The notes under the pieces are model-generated. The model did no database searches. It had not been told where the DNA came from and saw only the letters and a program-made list of their open reading frames with translations. 64,000 nucleotides of DNA, from positions 115,362 to 179,361 of the forward strand of contig PBYQ01000006.1 in NCBI GenBank assembly GCA_002729695.1, given 5' to 3'. Of this stretch, positions 8,499-19,462 are shown in pieces. How positions within the stretch are numbered: position 1 is the first letter of the stretch; each line of letters opens with the position of its first letter. Source of the DNA: Citromicrobium sp. Lineage in GTDB: Bacteria; Pseudomonadota; Alphaproteobacteria; Sphingomonadales; Sphingomonadaceae. The translations under genes and the position numbers were made by a program.

Positions 8499-10252
8499 TG
8501 GCAAGCATTCCGATCGACAGCATGGTTGCGGCGGGCCCCCTGCGGGTTGCCAACAAGCGACTAGAATCGCTGTTGGTCGCGCGGATGCGTGCGCTGCTGC
8601 TGATGCCTGCGTTCGGATTGATCGCGGTGGTCGCGCTGCTGCGGATTGCCTCTTTCGGGGTGCTCGGCGCGCCCGATACGCCGATGTCGATGGAACAGCG
8701 CCTGCTGCCGCCGCGCGGCGAGATCACCGATCGCAACGGCCTCCCGCTTGCGCGCAACTACGATGCCTTCGCGCTCTGGTTCAATCCTGCCGCGATGAAG
8801 GACGGCGGCAGCCCGCTGGTCCACACCCCCACCGAAGTGGCGGCGAAGCTTGCCGCGATCTTCCCCGAACTCGACCGGGCTGATGTCGCCGAGCGTCTGG
8901 CGAGCGGGAAGGCGCAATACCTGCGCCGTCGCCTGCTGCCTGAAGAAGCCAACAAGGTGTTCGAAATCGGCGAGCCCGCGCTCGAACTGCCTGCGGAGAA
9001 GGAACGTTTCTATCCGCAGGGGTCGATGGCGGCGCACGTGCTTGGCTACGTCAAGGACGGCAAGGGCTATCTGGGGATGGAAGCGGTCCTCGACGACCGG
9101 CTGACGGACGAGCGCCTGCGCGGGCAGCCGAGCGCCATATCGCTCGACCTGCGCGTGCAGGGCGCGCTCGAGGATGAATTGCGCAAGGGCATGCTTTCGG
9201 TCAACGCGCGCGGCGCGGCGGGCGTGGTGCTGGATGTCGATACCGGCGAAGTGGTCGCGCTTGCTTCGCTTCCCGCGTTCGACCCCAACGATGTCAAGCC
9301 GACGGACCTGATCGGTACCGAGGAGCAGCGACGTCTGAAGCAGCCATCCAATTCCTTCAACAGCGTGACCTACCAGGTGTACGAGCTCGGCTCGACCTTC
9401 AAGCCGATCACCATCGCGTCCGCCATCGACGCAGGTGTCGTTCGCGATCTCGGCCTGCGCTACGATGCAAAGCCGGTGAAAGTCGCCGGGCGTACGCTTG
9501 CGGACAGCCATAGCCTCGGAGACACGCTCAACGTGCCCGAAGCGTTGATTCACTCTTCCAACACCGTGACCGCGCGCGTCGCCGACAAGCTCGGTGGCGA
9601 CAAGCTGCGCGACACCATGCGCTCCCTCGGCCTGGACGAGCGTCCCTACATCGAGCTGCCCGCGCGCGGTCAGCCGCTGTGGCCGGGCGAACACTGGTCG
9701 CGCATCACCACCATGACGGTCAGTTACGGGCACGGCATCGCGGTGACTCCGCTGCACCTTGCGTCGGCCTATGCAGCGCTGGTCAATGGCGGCATCTGGC
9801 GGCCTGCAACCCTGCTCAAGGTGGAACCCGGCACCGAAGTGAAGGGACGGCGGGTGTTCAAGGAAGATACCAGCGCCCGCATGCGCCAGCTGCTGCGGAT
9901 GGTCGCGGTCTACGGCACCGGGCGGAGCGCCGATGCGCCGGGCTACCGTGTCGGTGGCAAGACCGGTTCGGCGGAAAAACCCTCGGCCCACGGCTATCGC
10001 AAGAAGAGCCTCGTCTCGACCTTTGCCGCAGCCTTTCCGATGGACGATCCACGCTACGTCGTAATCGCGATGCTCGACGAGCCGCAGGGCACGACAGCCA
10101 GCTCCTACCAGCGGACTGCCGCCTGGAATGCTGCGCCGATCGTGGGCAAGCTGATCCCGCGGATTGGGCCGATGCTGGATGTCCGTCCCGATCTGAGCCG
10201 CGATGTCGACATCTCCGACCTGCGGCCCCTCATCCGGAGCGATATCGAGTGA
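8498..10252 (+). CDS. ftsI: Septal peptidoglycan transpeptidase FtsI (PBP3)
   Basis: Class B penicillin-binding protein that crosslinks septal peptidoglycan together with FtsW. The 584-residue protein has one N-terminal membrane helix (about 29-50) and a PBP dimerisation region. The transpeptidase motifs are SxxK as STFK (Ser299), SxN as SSN (353-355) and KTG (488-490), all intact. Start ATG at 8498 overlaps the ftsL stop by one base (TAATG). The stop overlaps the murE start by 4 bp (GTGA). Confidence 0.96.
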   Translation: MASIPIDSMVAAGPLRVANKRLESLLVARMRALLLMPAFGLIAVVALLRIASFGVLGAPDTPMSMEQRLLPPRGEITDRNGLPLARNYDAFALWFNPAAMKDGGSPLVHTPTEVAAKLAAIFPELDRADVAERLASGKAQYLRRRLLPEEANKVFEIGEPALELPAEKERFYPQGSMAAHVLGYVKDGKGYLGMEAVLDDRLTDERLRGQPSAISLDLRVQGALEDELRKGMLSVNARGAAGVVLDVDTGEVVALASLPAFDPNDVKPTDLIGTEEQRRLKQPSNSFNSVTYQVYELGSTFKPITIASAIDAGVVRDLGLRYDAKPVKVAGRTLADSHSLGDTLNVPEALIHSSNTVTARVADKLGGDKLRDTMRSLGLDERPYIELPARGQPLWPGEHWSRITTMTVSYGHGIAVTPLHLASAYAALVNGGIWRPATLLKVEPGTEVKGRRVFKEDTSARMRQLLRMVAVYGTGRSADAPGYRVGGKTGSAEKPSAHGYRKKSLVSTFAAAFPMDDPRYVVIAMLDEPQGTTASSYQRTAAWNAAPIVGKLIPRIGPMLDVRPDLSRDVDISDLRPLIRSDIE

Positions 10253-11730
10253 AGTTGAACCCTCTTCTCGAAAAGTCGGGCCGTGCCGAACGTGGACCGG
10301 ACGATGCCATGGTGACGGGCTTTGCGATCGACCATCGCAAAGTAGCGCCGGGCACGATTTTCGGCGCGTTCGAAGGCACAGTGGTCAACGGCGAGGATTT
10401 CATCGACGCTGCCGTCGCTGCGGGCGCGGTGGCGGTTGTTGCGCGGCCCGAAGCCAGGGTGGAGGGCGCGCTGCACATCTCCGATGCGGTTCCACGCCGT
10501 GCCTTCGCGCAGATATCGGCCCGCTATTTCACGCCGGTGCCTGCAACGATCGTCGCCGTGACGGGGACCAACGGAAAGACGTCGACTGCCGAAATGACCC
10601 GCCAGCTCTGGCGCATGCTGGGCGAGCGTGCTGCGAGCATCGGCACGCTTGGCGTCACCACGCACGACGAGAGCATCTCGACCGGATTGACCACCCCCGA
10701 CATTGTCACCTTCCATTCGAACCTCGCGGGGCTTGCGCGCGAAGGTGTGACTCATCTCGCGTTCGAGGCATCGAGCCACGGCCTCAGTCAGTACCGCAAC
10801 GAGGGCGTGCCGGTGCGCGCCGCCGCGTTCACCAATTTCAGCCGCGACCACCTCGATTACCATGAGACGATGGAGGCCTATTTCGAGGCCAAGATGCGCC
10901 TCTTCGACGAGGTGGTCGACGATGATGGTGTGGCAGTAATCTGGGCCGACGGAAGCGAATGGTCCGCCAAGGCCCGCCAGCGGGCGCAGAAGCGGGGGCT
11001 GGGTGTCTTCACGGTCGGCCCGAAAGGCGAAGACATCACACTGGTCGAGCAGGAGCCGACGCAGCTTGGCCAGGGGCTCGAGATTGCCCGCAATGGAGAG
11101 CGTCGGACGATCCGCCTACCGCTGATCGGTGCCTACCAGGCGGCCAACGCGCTGACCGCTGCGGGCCTCGCACTGGCGACCGGTGCAGACGAGACCCGGC
11201 TGTGGGATGCGGTCGGGCGGTTGCAGCCGGTGCGCGGCCGGCTCGAACGCGCGGTCATCACGCAGAGCGGTGCGCCCGTCTATGTCGACTACGCGCACAC
11301 GCCTGACGCGCTCGAAGCCGCGATGGAGGCTCTGCGGCCGCACGTCGATGCAACCAAGGACGGGCGCCTGATCGTGGTCTTCGGAGCGGGCGGCGACAGG
11401 GACAGGGGCAAGCGCGCCGAGATGGGCAGGGTCGCCAGCGAATGCGCCGATCTGGCGGTCGTCACCGACGATAACCCGCGCGGCGAAGACGCGGCAGAGA
11501 TCCGCAGTGCGATCCTTTCGGGAATGACCAGCGACGCACTGGAGATCGGCGACCGGCGCACCGGGATCGCCACCGCGATCGAACAGGCAGGCAGCGGCGA
11601 CATCGTGCTCGTCGCGGGCAAGGGACACGAACAGGGCCAGATCATCGGCTCGGGAGAGACTATGCGAGTACACCCCTTCGATGACGTGACCGTGGCGCGC
11701 GAATGCGCAGCGGCGGAGTCTGCGGCATGA
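10249..11730 (+). CDS. murE: UDP-MurNAc-L-Ala-D-Glu:meso-DAP ligase
   Basis: Adds the third stem residue to the cytoplasmic peptidoglycan precursor. The 493-residue protein has the Mur-ligase ATP site GTNGKT (Lys110) and the DNPR motif (408-411), the signature of meso-diaminopimelate-specific MurE, fitting a Gram-negative cell wall. The GTG start at 10249 overlaps the ftsI stop by 4 bp. A longer in-frame reading starting far upstream would lie inside ftsI and is rejected. The end overlaps murF in ATGA. Confidence 0.95.
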   Translation: MKLNPLLEKSGRAERGPDDAMVTGFAIDHRKVAPGTIFGAFEGTVVNGEDFIDAAVAAGAVAVVARPEARVEGALHISDAVPRRAFAQISARYFTPVPATIVAVTGTNGKTSTAEMTRQLWRMLGERAASIGTLGVTTHDESISTGLTTPDIVTFHSNLAGLAREGVTHLAFEASSHGLSQYRNEGVPVRAAAFTNFSRDHLDYHETMEAYFEAKMRLFDEVVDDDGVAVIWADGSEWSAKARQRAQKRGLGVFTVGPKGEDITLVEQEPTQLGQGLEIARNGERRTIRLPLIGAYQAANALTAAGLALATGADETRLWDAVGRLQPVRGRLERAVITQSGAPVYVDYAHTPDALEAAMEALRPHVDATKDGRLIVVFGAGGDRDRGKRAEMGRVASECADLAVVTDDNPRGEDAAEIRSAILSGMTSDALEIGDRRTGIATAIEQAGSGDIVLVAGKGHEQGQIIGSGETMRVHPFDDVTVARECAAAESAA

Positions 11731-13196
11731 GCGCGGCGGCACTTGCCCATCCGCGGATGCGCGTGTGGCCGGCATCGCCGCGCGACAAGCTGCAACTCGC
11801 GCTGTGGACCGCCGCCGAGATCGCAGAGGCGACGGGCGGCGTCGCCTCGGGCGATTTCCAGTGCTCGGGCGTCGAGATGGACAGCCGCGACGTGCGCGTC
11901 GGCGATCTTTTCGTTGCGTTGAAGGGCGAGGCGATGGACGGCCATCGCTTCGTTGACAAGGCGATCGCCGCCGGTGCCGCTGCGGCGCTGGTCGACCGGC
12001 CGGTCGACTGGCCGCACGTGCTGGTGGAAGATACCACGGCGGCGCTCCATGCGCTTGCCGCAGCCGCGCGAGAGCGGTCCCCGGCAAAGCGCATTGCGGT
12101 GACGGGGTCGGTCGGCAAGACCGGGGTAAAGGAAGCGATCTTCACCGCGCTCGACCGTTCCAGCCGGGGCCAGGCACATCGCTCCATCCGCAGCTACAAC
12201 AATCATGTCGGCGTGCCGCTTAGCCTTGCACGGATGAACGCCCGTGCGCGCTACGGCGTGTTCGAGATGGGGATGAACCACGCGGGCGAGATCGCTCCGC
12301 TGGTGGATCACGTACGCCCCGACGTTGCGGTTATCACCACCATCGCGCCTGCGCATATCGAGAATCTCGGCAGCATCGAGGCGATTGCGGACGAGAAGGC
12401 GCAGATCTTCGGCGGCCTGAACGAGGGCGGGGCGGCGATCATCCCCGCCGACAGCCCGCAATACGAGCGGCTGCGCGCCCATGCCGAAGCCGCAGGTGCC
12501 GAAATCTACTCCTTCGGCCGGTCGAAGGATGCCCGCGTGCGCCTGCTCGACGCGATCCCGGCGGCCAATGGCGGTGCGTCGCTGGTCACCGCGCAGATCG
12601 ACGATACGCGCCTGTGCTACTCGGTCGCCGAACCGGGCGAGCACTGGATCGACAATTCGCTCGCGGTGATGGCGACCGTCTACGCCGTAGGCGGCGATCT
12701 GGGCGCTGCCGGAATCGCACTGGGCGAGATGGGCGGCCTCAAGGGACGGGGTGCCCGCCACACGATCACTGCGACGGGTGGGCGTGCGACGCTGATCGAC
12801 GAAAGCTACAACGCCAACCCCGCGTCCATGCGTGCGACGCTGACGCAGCTTGGCCAGACGCCCGCAAGCCGCCGGATCGCAGTGCTCGGCGCGATGGGCG
12901 AGCTGGGCGAATTCAGCCGCCAGTTCCACGAACAGCTGAGCGATCCGATCGAAGACGCGCGGGTCGACTTCGCGGTTCTCGTCGGGGAAGCAATGGAGCC
13001 GCTGGTGCGCAAATTGGGGACGGCTTCGGCTAATGGCCTTGGCAATCCGCTGGCCTTCGCCCATTGCGCTGGGCCTGCCGAAGCGATTGCCGCGCTTGAA
13101 GAATTCGGTCTCAACGCCGGGGATGCGATCCTAGTGAAAGGATCGAACGCCGTGGGTCTGGGCCGCCTGGTCGATCACTTCGTCAGCCGAGGCTAA
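11727..13196 (+). CDS. murF: UDP-MurNAc-tripeptide:D-Ala-D-Ala ligase
   Basis: Final cytoplasmic Mur ligase, adding D-Ala-D-Ala to UDP-MurNAc-tripeptide. The 489-residue protein carries GSVGKTG as the ATP loop (Lys131), an internal NNHVGVPLSL motif and DESYNANPASMRA in the C-terminal domain, as in MurF. About 30 residues precede the usual MurF N-terminus, so the true start could be slightly later, but ATG 11727 sits in the ATGA overlap with murE and fits the coupling pattern of the cluster. A 24-bp gap follows before mraY. Confidence 0.94.
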   Translation: MSAAALAHPRMRVWPASPRDKLQLALWTAAEIAEATGGVASGDFQCSGVEMDSRDVRVGDLFVALKGEAMDGHRFVDKAIAAGAAAALVDRPVDWPHVLVEDTTAALHALAAAARERSPAKRIAVTGSVGKTGVKEAIFTALDRSSRGQAHRSIRSYNNHVGVPLSLARMNARARYGVFEMGMNHAGEIAPLVDHVRPDVAVITTIAPAHIENLGSIEAIADEKAQIFGGLNEGGAAIIPADSPQYERLRAHAEAAGAEIYSFGRSKDARVRLLDAIPAANGGASLVTAQIDDTRLCYSVAEPGEHWIDNSLAVMATVYAVGGDLGAAGIALGEMGGLKGRGARHTITATGGRATLIDESYNANPASMRATLTQLGQTPASRRIAVLGAMGELGEFSRQFHEQLSDPIEDARVDFAVLVGEAMEPLVRKLGTASANGLGNPLAFAHCAGPAEAIAALEEFGLNAGDAILVKGSNAVGLGRLVDHFVSRG

Positions 13197-13220
13197 GCAA
13201 GGGATCGGGGACGGCCGAGA

Positions 13221-14291
13221 ATGTTCTATCTAATCGCGAAGTGGCTTGAATTCGAAGGGATTTTCAATCTCTTCCGCTACCAGACCTTTCGTGCGGGCGC
13301 TGCCATCCTCACCGCATTGTTCATCGGCCTGCTGATCGGGCCCAAGCTGATCGACGTCCTCCGCGTGCGCCAGGGGAAGGGCCAGCCGATCCGCGAAGAC
13401 GGGCCGCAGACCCACCTCGCCAAGCGCGGCACGCCGACGATGGGCGGGCTGATGATTCTGATCGCCATGGTGCTCAGCCTGCTTTTATGGATGGATCTCA
13501 CAAATCCCTTCGTGTGGGCGTGTCTCGCCGTGACCATCGGGTTCGGCGCGATCGGGTTCATGGACGATTACGACAAGGTCACGAAAAACAGCCACGCGGG
13601 CGTTTCGGGCAAGGTGCGGCTTGCGCTGGAATTCATCGTCGCAGGCATCGCCGCTTATATCATCGTCAGCCAGATCAATACCTGGCTCTACGTGCCCTTC
13701 GTGTCCGACCGGGCCATCCCGCTCGGCCCCCTGTATTACGTCTTCGCTGCGATCGTGATCGTGGGTGCGGGCAATGCGGTGAACCTGACCGACGGGCTCG
13801 ACGGGCTGGCGATCATGCCGGTCGTCATAGCGGCGGGCACCTTTGCGATCATCGCCTACCTTGCCGGGCGCGCCGACTTTTCCGAATATCTCGGCATTCC
13901 CTATGTCGAAGGCGCGGGTGAGCTGGCGATCTTCTGCGCGTGCATCATGGGCGCAGGGCTCGCCTTCCTGTGGTTCAACGCGCCGCCTGCCAATGTCTTC
14001 ATGGGCGACACCGGATCGCTGGCGCTGGGTGGAGCGCTGGGCGCGATTGCCGTTGCCAGCCACCACGAAATCGTGCTCGCGATCGTCGGCGGACTGTTCG
14101 TGTTCGAGGCGCTCTCGGTCATCATCCAGGTGTTCTGGTTCAAGCGCACGGGCAAGCGCATCTTCCGCATGGCGCCCGTCCACCACCATTTCGAACAGCT
14201 CGGCTGGAGCGAAACCAAGGTCGTGATCCGTTTCTGGATCATCGCCATCGTGCTCGCGCTGATCGGGCTCAGCACCTTGAAGCTGCGGTGA
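13221..14291 (+). CDS. mraY: Phospho-MurNAc-pentapeptide translocase MraY
   Basis: Integral membrane enzyme that transfers phospho-MurNAc-pentapeptide to undecaprenyl phosphate, giving lipid I. The 356-residue protein has about ten hydrophobic helices. Typical signatures are [17 protein letters not shown] with the catalytic Asp pair, [10 protein letters not shown] and the late APVHHHFE motif. Length matches the family (about 360). Its stop overlaps the murD start (GTGA). Confidence 0.97.
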   Translation: MFYLIAKWLEFEGIFNLFRYQTFRAGAAILTALFIGLLIGPKLIDVLRVRQGKGQPIREDGPQTHLAKRGTPTMGGLMILIAMVLSLLLWMDLTNPFVWACLAVTIGFGAIGFMDDYDKVTKNSHAGVSGKVRLALEFIVAGIAAYIIVSQINTWLYVPFVSDRAIPLGPLYYVFAAIVIVGAGNAVNLTDGLDGLAIMPVVIAAGTFAIIAYLAGRADFSEYLGIPYVEGAGELAIFCACIMGAGLAFLWFNAPPANVFMGDTGSLALGGALGAIAVASHHEIVLAIVGGLFVFEALSVIIQVFWFKRTGKRIFRMAPVHHHFEQLGWSETKVVIRFWIIAIVLALIGLSTLKLR

Positions 14292-15598
14292 TTACCTCGC
14301 CCGCCTGGAGGGGCCGCAAATATGCGGTCCTCGGCCTTGCGAGGTCGGGCCGGGCGACGGCGAACGCCTTGCTGGCTGCGGGCGCCGACGTGACCGCGTG
14401 GGACGAGCGCGAGGAAACGCGTGTGGCCTTCGCTGGTCGTGTGACGCTGGCCGATCCTGTCGAAACGGACCTGACCGGCTTCGATGGCGTCGTTGTGTCG
14501 CCGGGCGTTCCGCTGAACCGCCATCCCATCAAGCCACATGCCGACAAGTATGGCGTGCCTGTGATCGGAGATATCGAACTGTTCGCGCAGGCGCGCGGCG
14601 GCCTCCCACCGCATAAGGTCGTCGGCATCACCGGCACCAACGGCAAGAGCACCACTACCGCGCTGACGCACCATATCCTGAAGACCGCAGGCGTGCCGAC
14701 CACGATGGGCGGCAATATCGGACTGCCGATCCTCGAGCAGCAGCCGCTGCCCGAAGGTGGCGTCTACGTGCTGGAGCTTTCGAGCTACCAGGTCGACCTG
14801 ACCTACAGCCTCGATTGCGACGTCGCGGTGTTGCTCAACATCACGCCCGACCATCTGGACCGCTATGATGGCGACTTCGATGCCTATGCGGCGAGCAAAT
14901 CGCGCCTGTTCGCGATGCAGATGCGCGGGCACAATTCGATTGCCCGTTTTGCCGATGCGCGCTCGCTCGGGCATTTCGCCGAAGGATCGATTGCGAGCAT
15001 CCTTGAGGACGTTCTCGCGAACCGGGGCATCGAGCCGGGCGAGCAGTCGGATTGGCCTTCGCTACAGGGTCCCCACAACCGCGAAAACGCGGCGGCAGCG
15101 ATCGAAGCTTGCGATATTCTGGGGCTGCAAGTCTCGCAAATTCGTGAAGGCCTGCGCACCTTCCCCGGCCTGCCGCACCGGATGGAGCGCGTCGGAGAGC
15201 GGGGCGGGGTGCTTTATGTCAACGACAGCAAGGCAACCAACACCGCCGCCGCCGCGCCTGCGCTGGCCGCGTTCGACAGGATCCATTGGATCGTCGGTGG
15301 GCAAGCCAAGGAACCGGGCCTTGGCGAGTGCGAGCAGTATATGGGCCACGTCACCGCAGCCTACACCATCGGCGAGGCGGGCGAGGATTTTGCCGAGGCG
15401 CTGACACCGCACTGCGCGGTCAGCCGGTGCGGCACGCTCGACAAAGCGGTGGAGCTGGCATCGCAGGTCGCGCGCGCAGGCGAGACCGTACTGCTCAGCC
15501 CCGCCTGCGCCAGCTTCGACCAGTTCCGCGATTTCGAGGATCGCGGTGAGACATTCCGCATCCTCGTCAATTCGCTCGACCGGGATCTGACCGCATGA
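14288..15598 (+). CDS. murD: UDP-MurNAc-L-Ala:D-Glu ligase
   Basis: Second Mur ligase, adding D-glutamate. The 436-residue protein begins with a Rossmann-like stretch ([11 protein letters not shown]), holds the ATP loop GTNGKS (Lys120), and has [10 protein letters not shown] and [11 protein letters not shown] further on, as in MurD. The GTG start at 14288 overlaps the mraY stop; upstream extension in the same frame lies within mraY and is rejected. The end overlaps ftsW in ATGA. Confidence 0.95.
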   Translation: MITSPAWRGRKYAVLGLARSGRATANALLAAGADVTAWDEREETRVAFAGRVTLADPVETDLTGFDGVVVSPGVPLNRHPIKPHADKYGVPVIGDIELFAQARGGLPPHKVVGITGTNGKSTTTALTHHILKTAGVPTTMGGNIGLPILEQQPLPEGGVYVLELSSYQVDLTYSLDCDVAVLLNITPDHLDRYDGDFDAYAASKSRLFAMQMRGHNSIARFADARSLGHFAEGSIASILEDVLANRGIEPGEQSDWPSLQGPHNRENAAAAIEACDILGLQVSQIREGLRTFPGLPHRMERVGERGGVLYVNDSKATNTAAAAPALAAFDRIHWIVGGQAKEPGLGECEQYMGHVTAAYTIGEAGEDFAEALTPHCAVSRCGTLDKAVELASQVARAGETVLLSPACASFDQFRDFEDRGETFRILVNSLDRDLTA

Positions 15599-16815
15599 AT
15601 ATCGCGCCTGCAACAGCCATCGCTTCGGAACTGCCCGGTCGCACCAACCGGCGTGAGACGATCCGCGCCAGGCTGAAAATCTGGTGGCGCGAGCTGGACC
15701 ATGTCCTCCTTGGGCTAATCGTGATCCTGATCGCGGTCGGCTGCGCGGCGATCTCTGCGGCAAGCCCTGCCGGTGCGGCGCGTCTCTCGAGCGACGAAGT
15801 AACGCTCAATCCGCTGCGCTTCCTGTTCCTTCACTTGCGCTGGCTGGCGGTGGGTGTGCCCGCGATGATCGGCCTGTCGATGCTCAGCCGGGACAGCGCA
15901 CGCCGCTTTGCAATCCTGCTTTCCGCAGCAATGGTCGCGGCGATGCTGCTGGTGCCCTTCATCGGCAGCGAGGTGAACGGCGCGCGGCGCTGGCTGAACC
16001 TCGGCTTCTCCTTCCAGCCGTCCGAATTCCTCAAGCCCGGCTTCGCGATCACGCTGGCCTGGATCATGAGCTGGCGGCTGAAGGACCCCGAAATCCCGTC
16101 CTTCGCTCTCGTCACGGGCGCGCTGGGTGTGGTCGTAGTCCTGCTGATGGCGCAGCCCAACCTGGGCGATGCGATCCTGTTCAGCGGCGTCTGGTTCGTG
16201 CTGGTCCTGCTGGGCGGCGTGTCGTTCCGCCACATTGCCGGGCTGTTCGCCGGCGGCCTCATCGGCCTCACATTGGCCTACGCGTTTTACGACAATGCCC
16301 GCCACCGGATCGATTCCTGGCTGTTCGGGGGCACCGATTTCGACCAGGTCGACCTTGCCCAGCGTACGCTTCTGGCAGGGGGCTGGGATGGCGTAGGATT
16401 CTGGGTCGGGGTGAAGAAGTTCCGCCTGCCCGAAGCGCAGACCGACTACATCTTTTCTGTCGTCGGCGAGGAATTCGGCTTGCTCGCCTGCGGTGCCATC
16501 GTGCTCCTCTTCTTCGCCATCGTGCTGCGCGTGCTGGTGCGGCTGGCAAGCGAGGAAAACTATTTCGCGCTGCTCGCTGCCGCCGGGCTTACCGCGCAGC
16601 TTGGTGCGCAGGCGTTCATCAACATTCTCGTCAACCTTTCGCTGTTTCCGTCGAAAGGCATGACCTTGCCGCTGGTCAGCTATGGCGGCTCGTCGACGAT
16701 CGCGGTATGCATGAGCCTTGGCCTGCTGCTCGCGCTCACGCGCCGCAACCCGTTCCTGACGCGGGAGACTGCGGGCCTTCGCAACATGCTCTTCGACAAG
16801 GAAAGGGACAAATGA
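15595..16815 (+). CDS. ftsW: Septal peptidoglycan polymerase FtsW
   Basis: SEDS-family glycosyltransferase that polymerises lipid II at the septum in partnership with FtsI. The 406-residue protein has a basic cytoplasmic N-terminus and about ten membrane helices. Family motifs include a GARRWLNLGF-like loop, QPSEFLKPGF and LPLVSYGGSS near the end. The start ATG 15595 lies in an ATGA overlap with murD, and the end overlaps murG the same way. ftsI and ftsW are in the same operon, as expected for a polymerase/transpeptidase pair. Confidence 0.95.
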   Translation: MNIAPATAIASELPGRTNRRETIRARLKIWWRELDHVLLGLIVILIAVGCAAISAASPAGAARLSSDEVTLNPLRFLFLHLRWLAVGVPAMIGLSMLSRDSARRFAILLSAAMVAAMLLVPFIGSEVNGARRWLNLGFSFQPSEFLKPGFAITLAWIMSWRLKDPEIPSFALVTGALGVVVVLLMAQPNLGDAILFSGVWFVLVLLGGVSFRHIAGLFAGGLIGLTLAYAFYDNARHRIDSWLFGGTDFDQVDLAQRTLLAGGWDGVGFWVGVKKFRLPEAQTDYIFSVVGEEFGLLACGAIVLLFFAIVLRVLVRLASEENYFALLAAAGLTAQLGAQAFINILVNLSLFPSKGMTLPLVSYGGSSTIAVCMSLGLLLALTRRNPFLTRETAGLRNMLFDKERDK

Positions 16816-18020
16816 GCGGGGCCAATCGACATTACGTGCTCGCCGCAGGCGGAACGGGCGGGCACATGCTGCCCGCCTTCGCGCTGGCGCAGGAACTGGA
16901 CCGGCGCGGGCATCACGTCGCGCTGATCACCGACGAGCGCGGGGCGAATATTCCCGGCAAGCCCGATTTCATGCCCGCGCACATCATGCCCGTGGGTCGC
17001 TTCACCAAGAATCCGCTCAGCTGGATCGGCGGCGCAAGCAAGGTGATGGAGGGCCGCAAGATGGCCCGCCGTCTGTTCGAGAGTTTCGAACCGAGCGCAG
17101 TGGTCGGCTTTGGCGGCTATCCCACGCTGCCAGCCTTGCTCGCGGCGAATGCCGACAAGATTCCGAGCGTGATCCACGAACAGAATGCCGTCCTCGGGCG
17201 GGTCAACCGCCTGCTCGCTCCGCGGGTCGATGCGATTGGCACGTCCTATCCCAAGGTCATGCGGCTCAACTCCAAGTGGTCGTCCAAGGTCCATCTCGTC
17301 GGCAACCCGGTTCGCCCCGAAGTGCTGGCGCTGCGCGAGGAGCCGTTTCCGACATTTACTGAGGACAGCCTGCTGAAGGTGCTGGTGACCGGCGGCAGCC
17401 AGGGCGCGAGCATTCTGGCGCAGGTGGTGCCCGATGGTCTCGCGATGCTGCCGCCCGCGCTGCGCCAGCGGTTGCAGGTGGTGCAGCAGTGCCGGCCCGA
17501 AGACGTCGGCGCGGTGCGCGAACGCTATCGCAACCACGACATCCCTGCAGAGCTGGCGACCTATTTCGAGAATATGGCAGAGCGGCTTGCCGATGCGCAC
17601 CTGTTCATCGGGCGCGCCGGAGCCTCGACGATTGCTGAGCTGACCGCCGTGGGTCGCCCGGCGATCCTGGTGCCACTGCCGATCGCGACCGATGATCATC
17701 AGGCGGCCAACACGCGCGAGATCGTGGAAGCGGGCGGGGCGCGGATGATCCGGCAGAGCTCGTTCACGCCCAAGGAACTCGCGCGCCAGATCCAGGTGCT
17801 CAGCCAGCGTGCGGGCACCTTGAGCACGGCGGCGCACAAGGCTTGGAATTGCGGTCGCCCGGATGCGGTGAAGGACCTCGCCGATCTGGTCGAGAGCTTC
17901 GGCGGGGCCGAGTTGATGGACGTGATCCGCGTCGGCAAGAACAACGCACGCGGCGCTTCGCAGGGCGCTCCCGTGGGGCAGGGCGCGGCGCGCGATGCTG
18001 CGCAGGAGCGGGTTTCTTGA
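16812..18020 (+). CDS. murG: UDP-GlcNAc:lipid I GlcNAc-transferase MurG
   Basis: Peripheral inner-membrane GT28 enzyme that converts lipid I to lipid II. The product has 402 residues, with [12 protein letters not shown] at the N-terminus, [12 protein letters not shown] in the middle, VTGGSQGA in the C-terminal domain and a [11 protein letters not shown] donor-binding loop. It is about 45 residues longer than E. coli MurG (355), with a Gly/Ala/Gln-rich tail after residue 370. The ATG at 16812 overlaps the ftsW stop by 4 bp; the much longer in-frame reading upstream is inside ftsW. Confidence 0.95.
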   Translation: MSGANRHYVLAAGGTGGHMLPAFALAQELDRRGHHVALITDERGANIPGKPDFMPAHIMPVGRFTKNPLSWIGGASKVMEGRKMARRLFESFEPSAVVGFGGYPTLPALLAANADKIPSVIHEQNAVLGRVNRLLAPRVDAIGTSYPKVMRLNSKWSSKVHLVGNPVRPEVLALREEPFPTFTEDSLLKVLVTGGSQGASILAQVVPDGLAMLPPALRQRLQVVQQCRPEDVGAVRERYRNHDIPAELATYFENMAERLADAHLFIGRAGASTIAELTAVGRPAILVPLPIATDDHQAANTREIVEAGGARMIRQSSFTPKELARQIQVLSQRAGTLSTAAHKAWNCGRPDAVKDLADLVESFGGAELMDVIRVGKNNARGASQGAPVGQGAARDAAQERVS

Positions 18021-19462
18021 AAGGCGTCGCAACCGATATCGGGATCATCCACTTTGTCGGCATCGGCGGGATCGGCATGTCCGGCATTGCCGAGGTGATG
18101 CACAACCTCGGCTACGACGTGCAGGGCTCCGACATGGCGGAAAGTCCGGCGGTAGAGCGACTGCGCCAGCGTGGGATCGCAGTGTCGATCGGCCACGCGC
18201 GAGAGAACGTCGAAGGCGTGGCGGTCGTTGTCACTTCGACCGCGGTCAAGCGCACCAATCCCGAGGTCGAAGCCGCGCTGGAAAACCGCATTCCCGTGGT
18301 GCGCCGTGCGGAAATGCTCGCCGAGCTGATGCGATTGAAGTCGACCATCGCCATCGCGGGTACACACGGTAAGACGACTACGACCAGCATGATCGCGGGG
18401 CTGCTCGACTGTGGCGAGATCGACCCGACCGTCATCAACGGGGGAGTAATCGAACAGTTCGGCTCGAACGCGCGACTGGGCGATAGCGACTGGATGGTTG
18501 TCGAAGCGGACGAGAGCGACGGCAGCTTCCTGCGGCTCGACGGGACCATCGCAGTAGTCACCAATATCGACCCCGAGCATCTCGATCACTACGGCGATTT
18601 CGACGGGGTGAAGCGCGCCTTCGTGGAGTTCATCCACAACGTACCCTTCTACGGCGCTGCGATCCTGTGCGTCGATCATCCCGAAGTGCAGGCGGTCATC
18701 GGCCAAGTGCGCGATCGCCGGGTCATCACCTACGGCTTCTCGCTTCAGGCCGATATCTGCGCGGTCAACGTAAAGCCCGAGGCGGGCGGCAATCGGTTCG
18801 ATGTGATGGTCCGCCAGCGCGGACAGGAAGATCGCCGGATCGAGAACGTGTTCCTGCCCATGCCCGGGCGGCACAATGTTCAGAACGCGCTGGCGGCGAT
18901 CGCCGTCAGTCTGGAGATGAACTGTTCCGACGACGTGATCCGCGAAGGCTTTGCCCGCTTCGGCGGCGTGCGGCGGCGCTTCACCAAGGTCGGCACAGTG
19001 GCGCTCGACGGCGGCACCGCGACCGTGATCGACGATTACGCGCACCATCCGGTCGAAATCCGTGCAGTCCTTTCCGCCGCGCGCGAAAGCGCCGATGCGC
19101 GCGAGAACCCCGCTCGCGTCATCGCGGTCATGCAGCCGCACCGCTATTCGCGTCTGGGCGAGCTGATGGGCGAATTCCAGGCCTGCTTCAACGAAGCCGA
19201 TCAGGTCTATGTCGCGCCGGTCTATGCCGCGGGAGAAGACCCGGTCGCGGGGGTCGATGGCGGCACTCTGGTGGACGGGATCAAGTCGCTCGGCCACCGC
19301 CATGCCCAGACGATCGAGGATCGCGAGCACCTCGTCCGCATCCTCGCGCCAGAGCTGGAGCCGGGCGATCTCGTGCTGTGCCTCGGCGCGGGCGACATCA
19401 CCAAGTGGGCGGCAAAGCTGCCCGACGAGTTGCAGGCCGAACGCAGCAAGGTGACCGCATGA
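18017..19462 (+). CDS. murC: UDP-MurNAc:L-alanine ligase
   Basis: First Mur ligase, adding L-Ala to UDP-MurNAc. The 481-residue protein starts with the UDP-binding [16 protein letters not shown] segment and has GTHGKTTT (Lys119) as ATP loop, then [10 protein letters not shown] in the C-terminal half, as in MurC. I place the start at TTG 18017, which forms a TTGA overlap with the murG stop and has AGGAG 8 bp upstream. No in-frame ATG occurs until well inside the first domain. The end overlaps murB in ATGA. Confidence 0.93.
   Translation: MKGVATDIGIIHFVGIGGIGMSGIAEVMHNLGYDVQGSDMAESPAVERLRQRGIAVSIGHARENVEGVAVVVTSTAVKRTNPEVEAALENRIPVVRRAEMLAELMRLKSTIAIAGTHGKTTTTSMIAGLLDCGEIDPTVINGGVIEQFGSNARLGDSDWMVVEADESDGSFLRLDGTIAVVTNIDPEHLDHYGDFDGVKRAFVEFIHNVPFYGAAILCVDHPEVQAVIGQVRDRRVITYGFSLQADICAVNVKPEAGGNRFDVMVRQRGQEDRRIENVFLPMPGRHNVQNALAAIAVSLEMNCSDDVIREGFARFGGVRRRFTKVGTVALDGGTATVIDDYAHHPVEIRAVLSAARESADARENPARVIAVMQPHRYSRLGELMGEFQACFNEADQVYVAPVYAAGEDPVAGVDGGTLVDGIKSLGHRHAQTIEDREHLVRILAPELEPGDLVLCLGAGDITKWAAKLPDELQAERSKVTA

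Noticed and set aside
15684..16811. Upstream extension of the murG frame through ftsW
   Set aside because: The region is ftsW in another frame with all SEDS motifs; the murG motif set starts right after the ATG at 16812.
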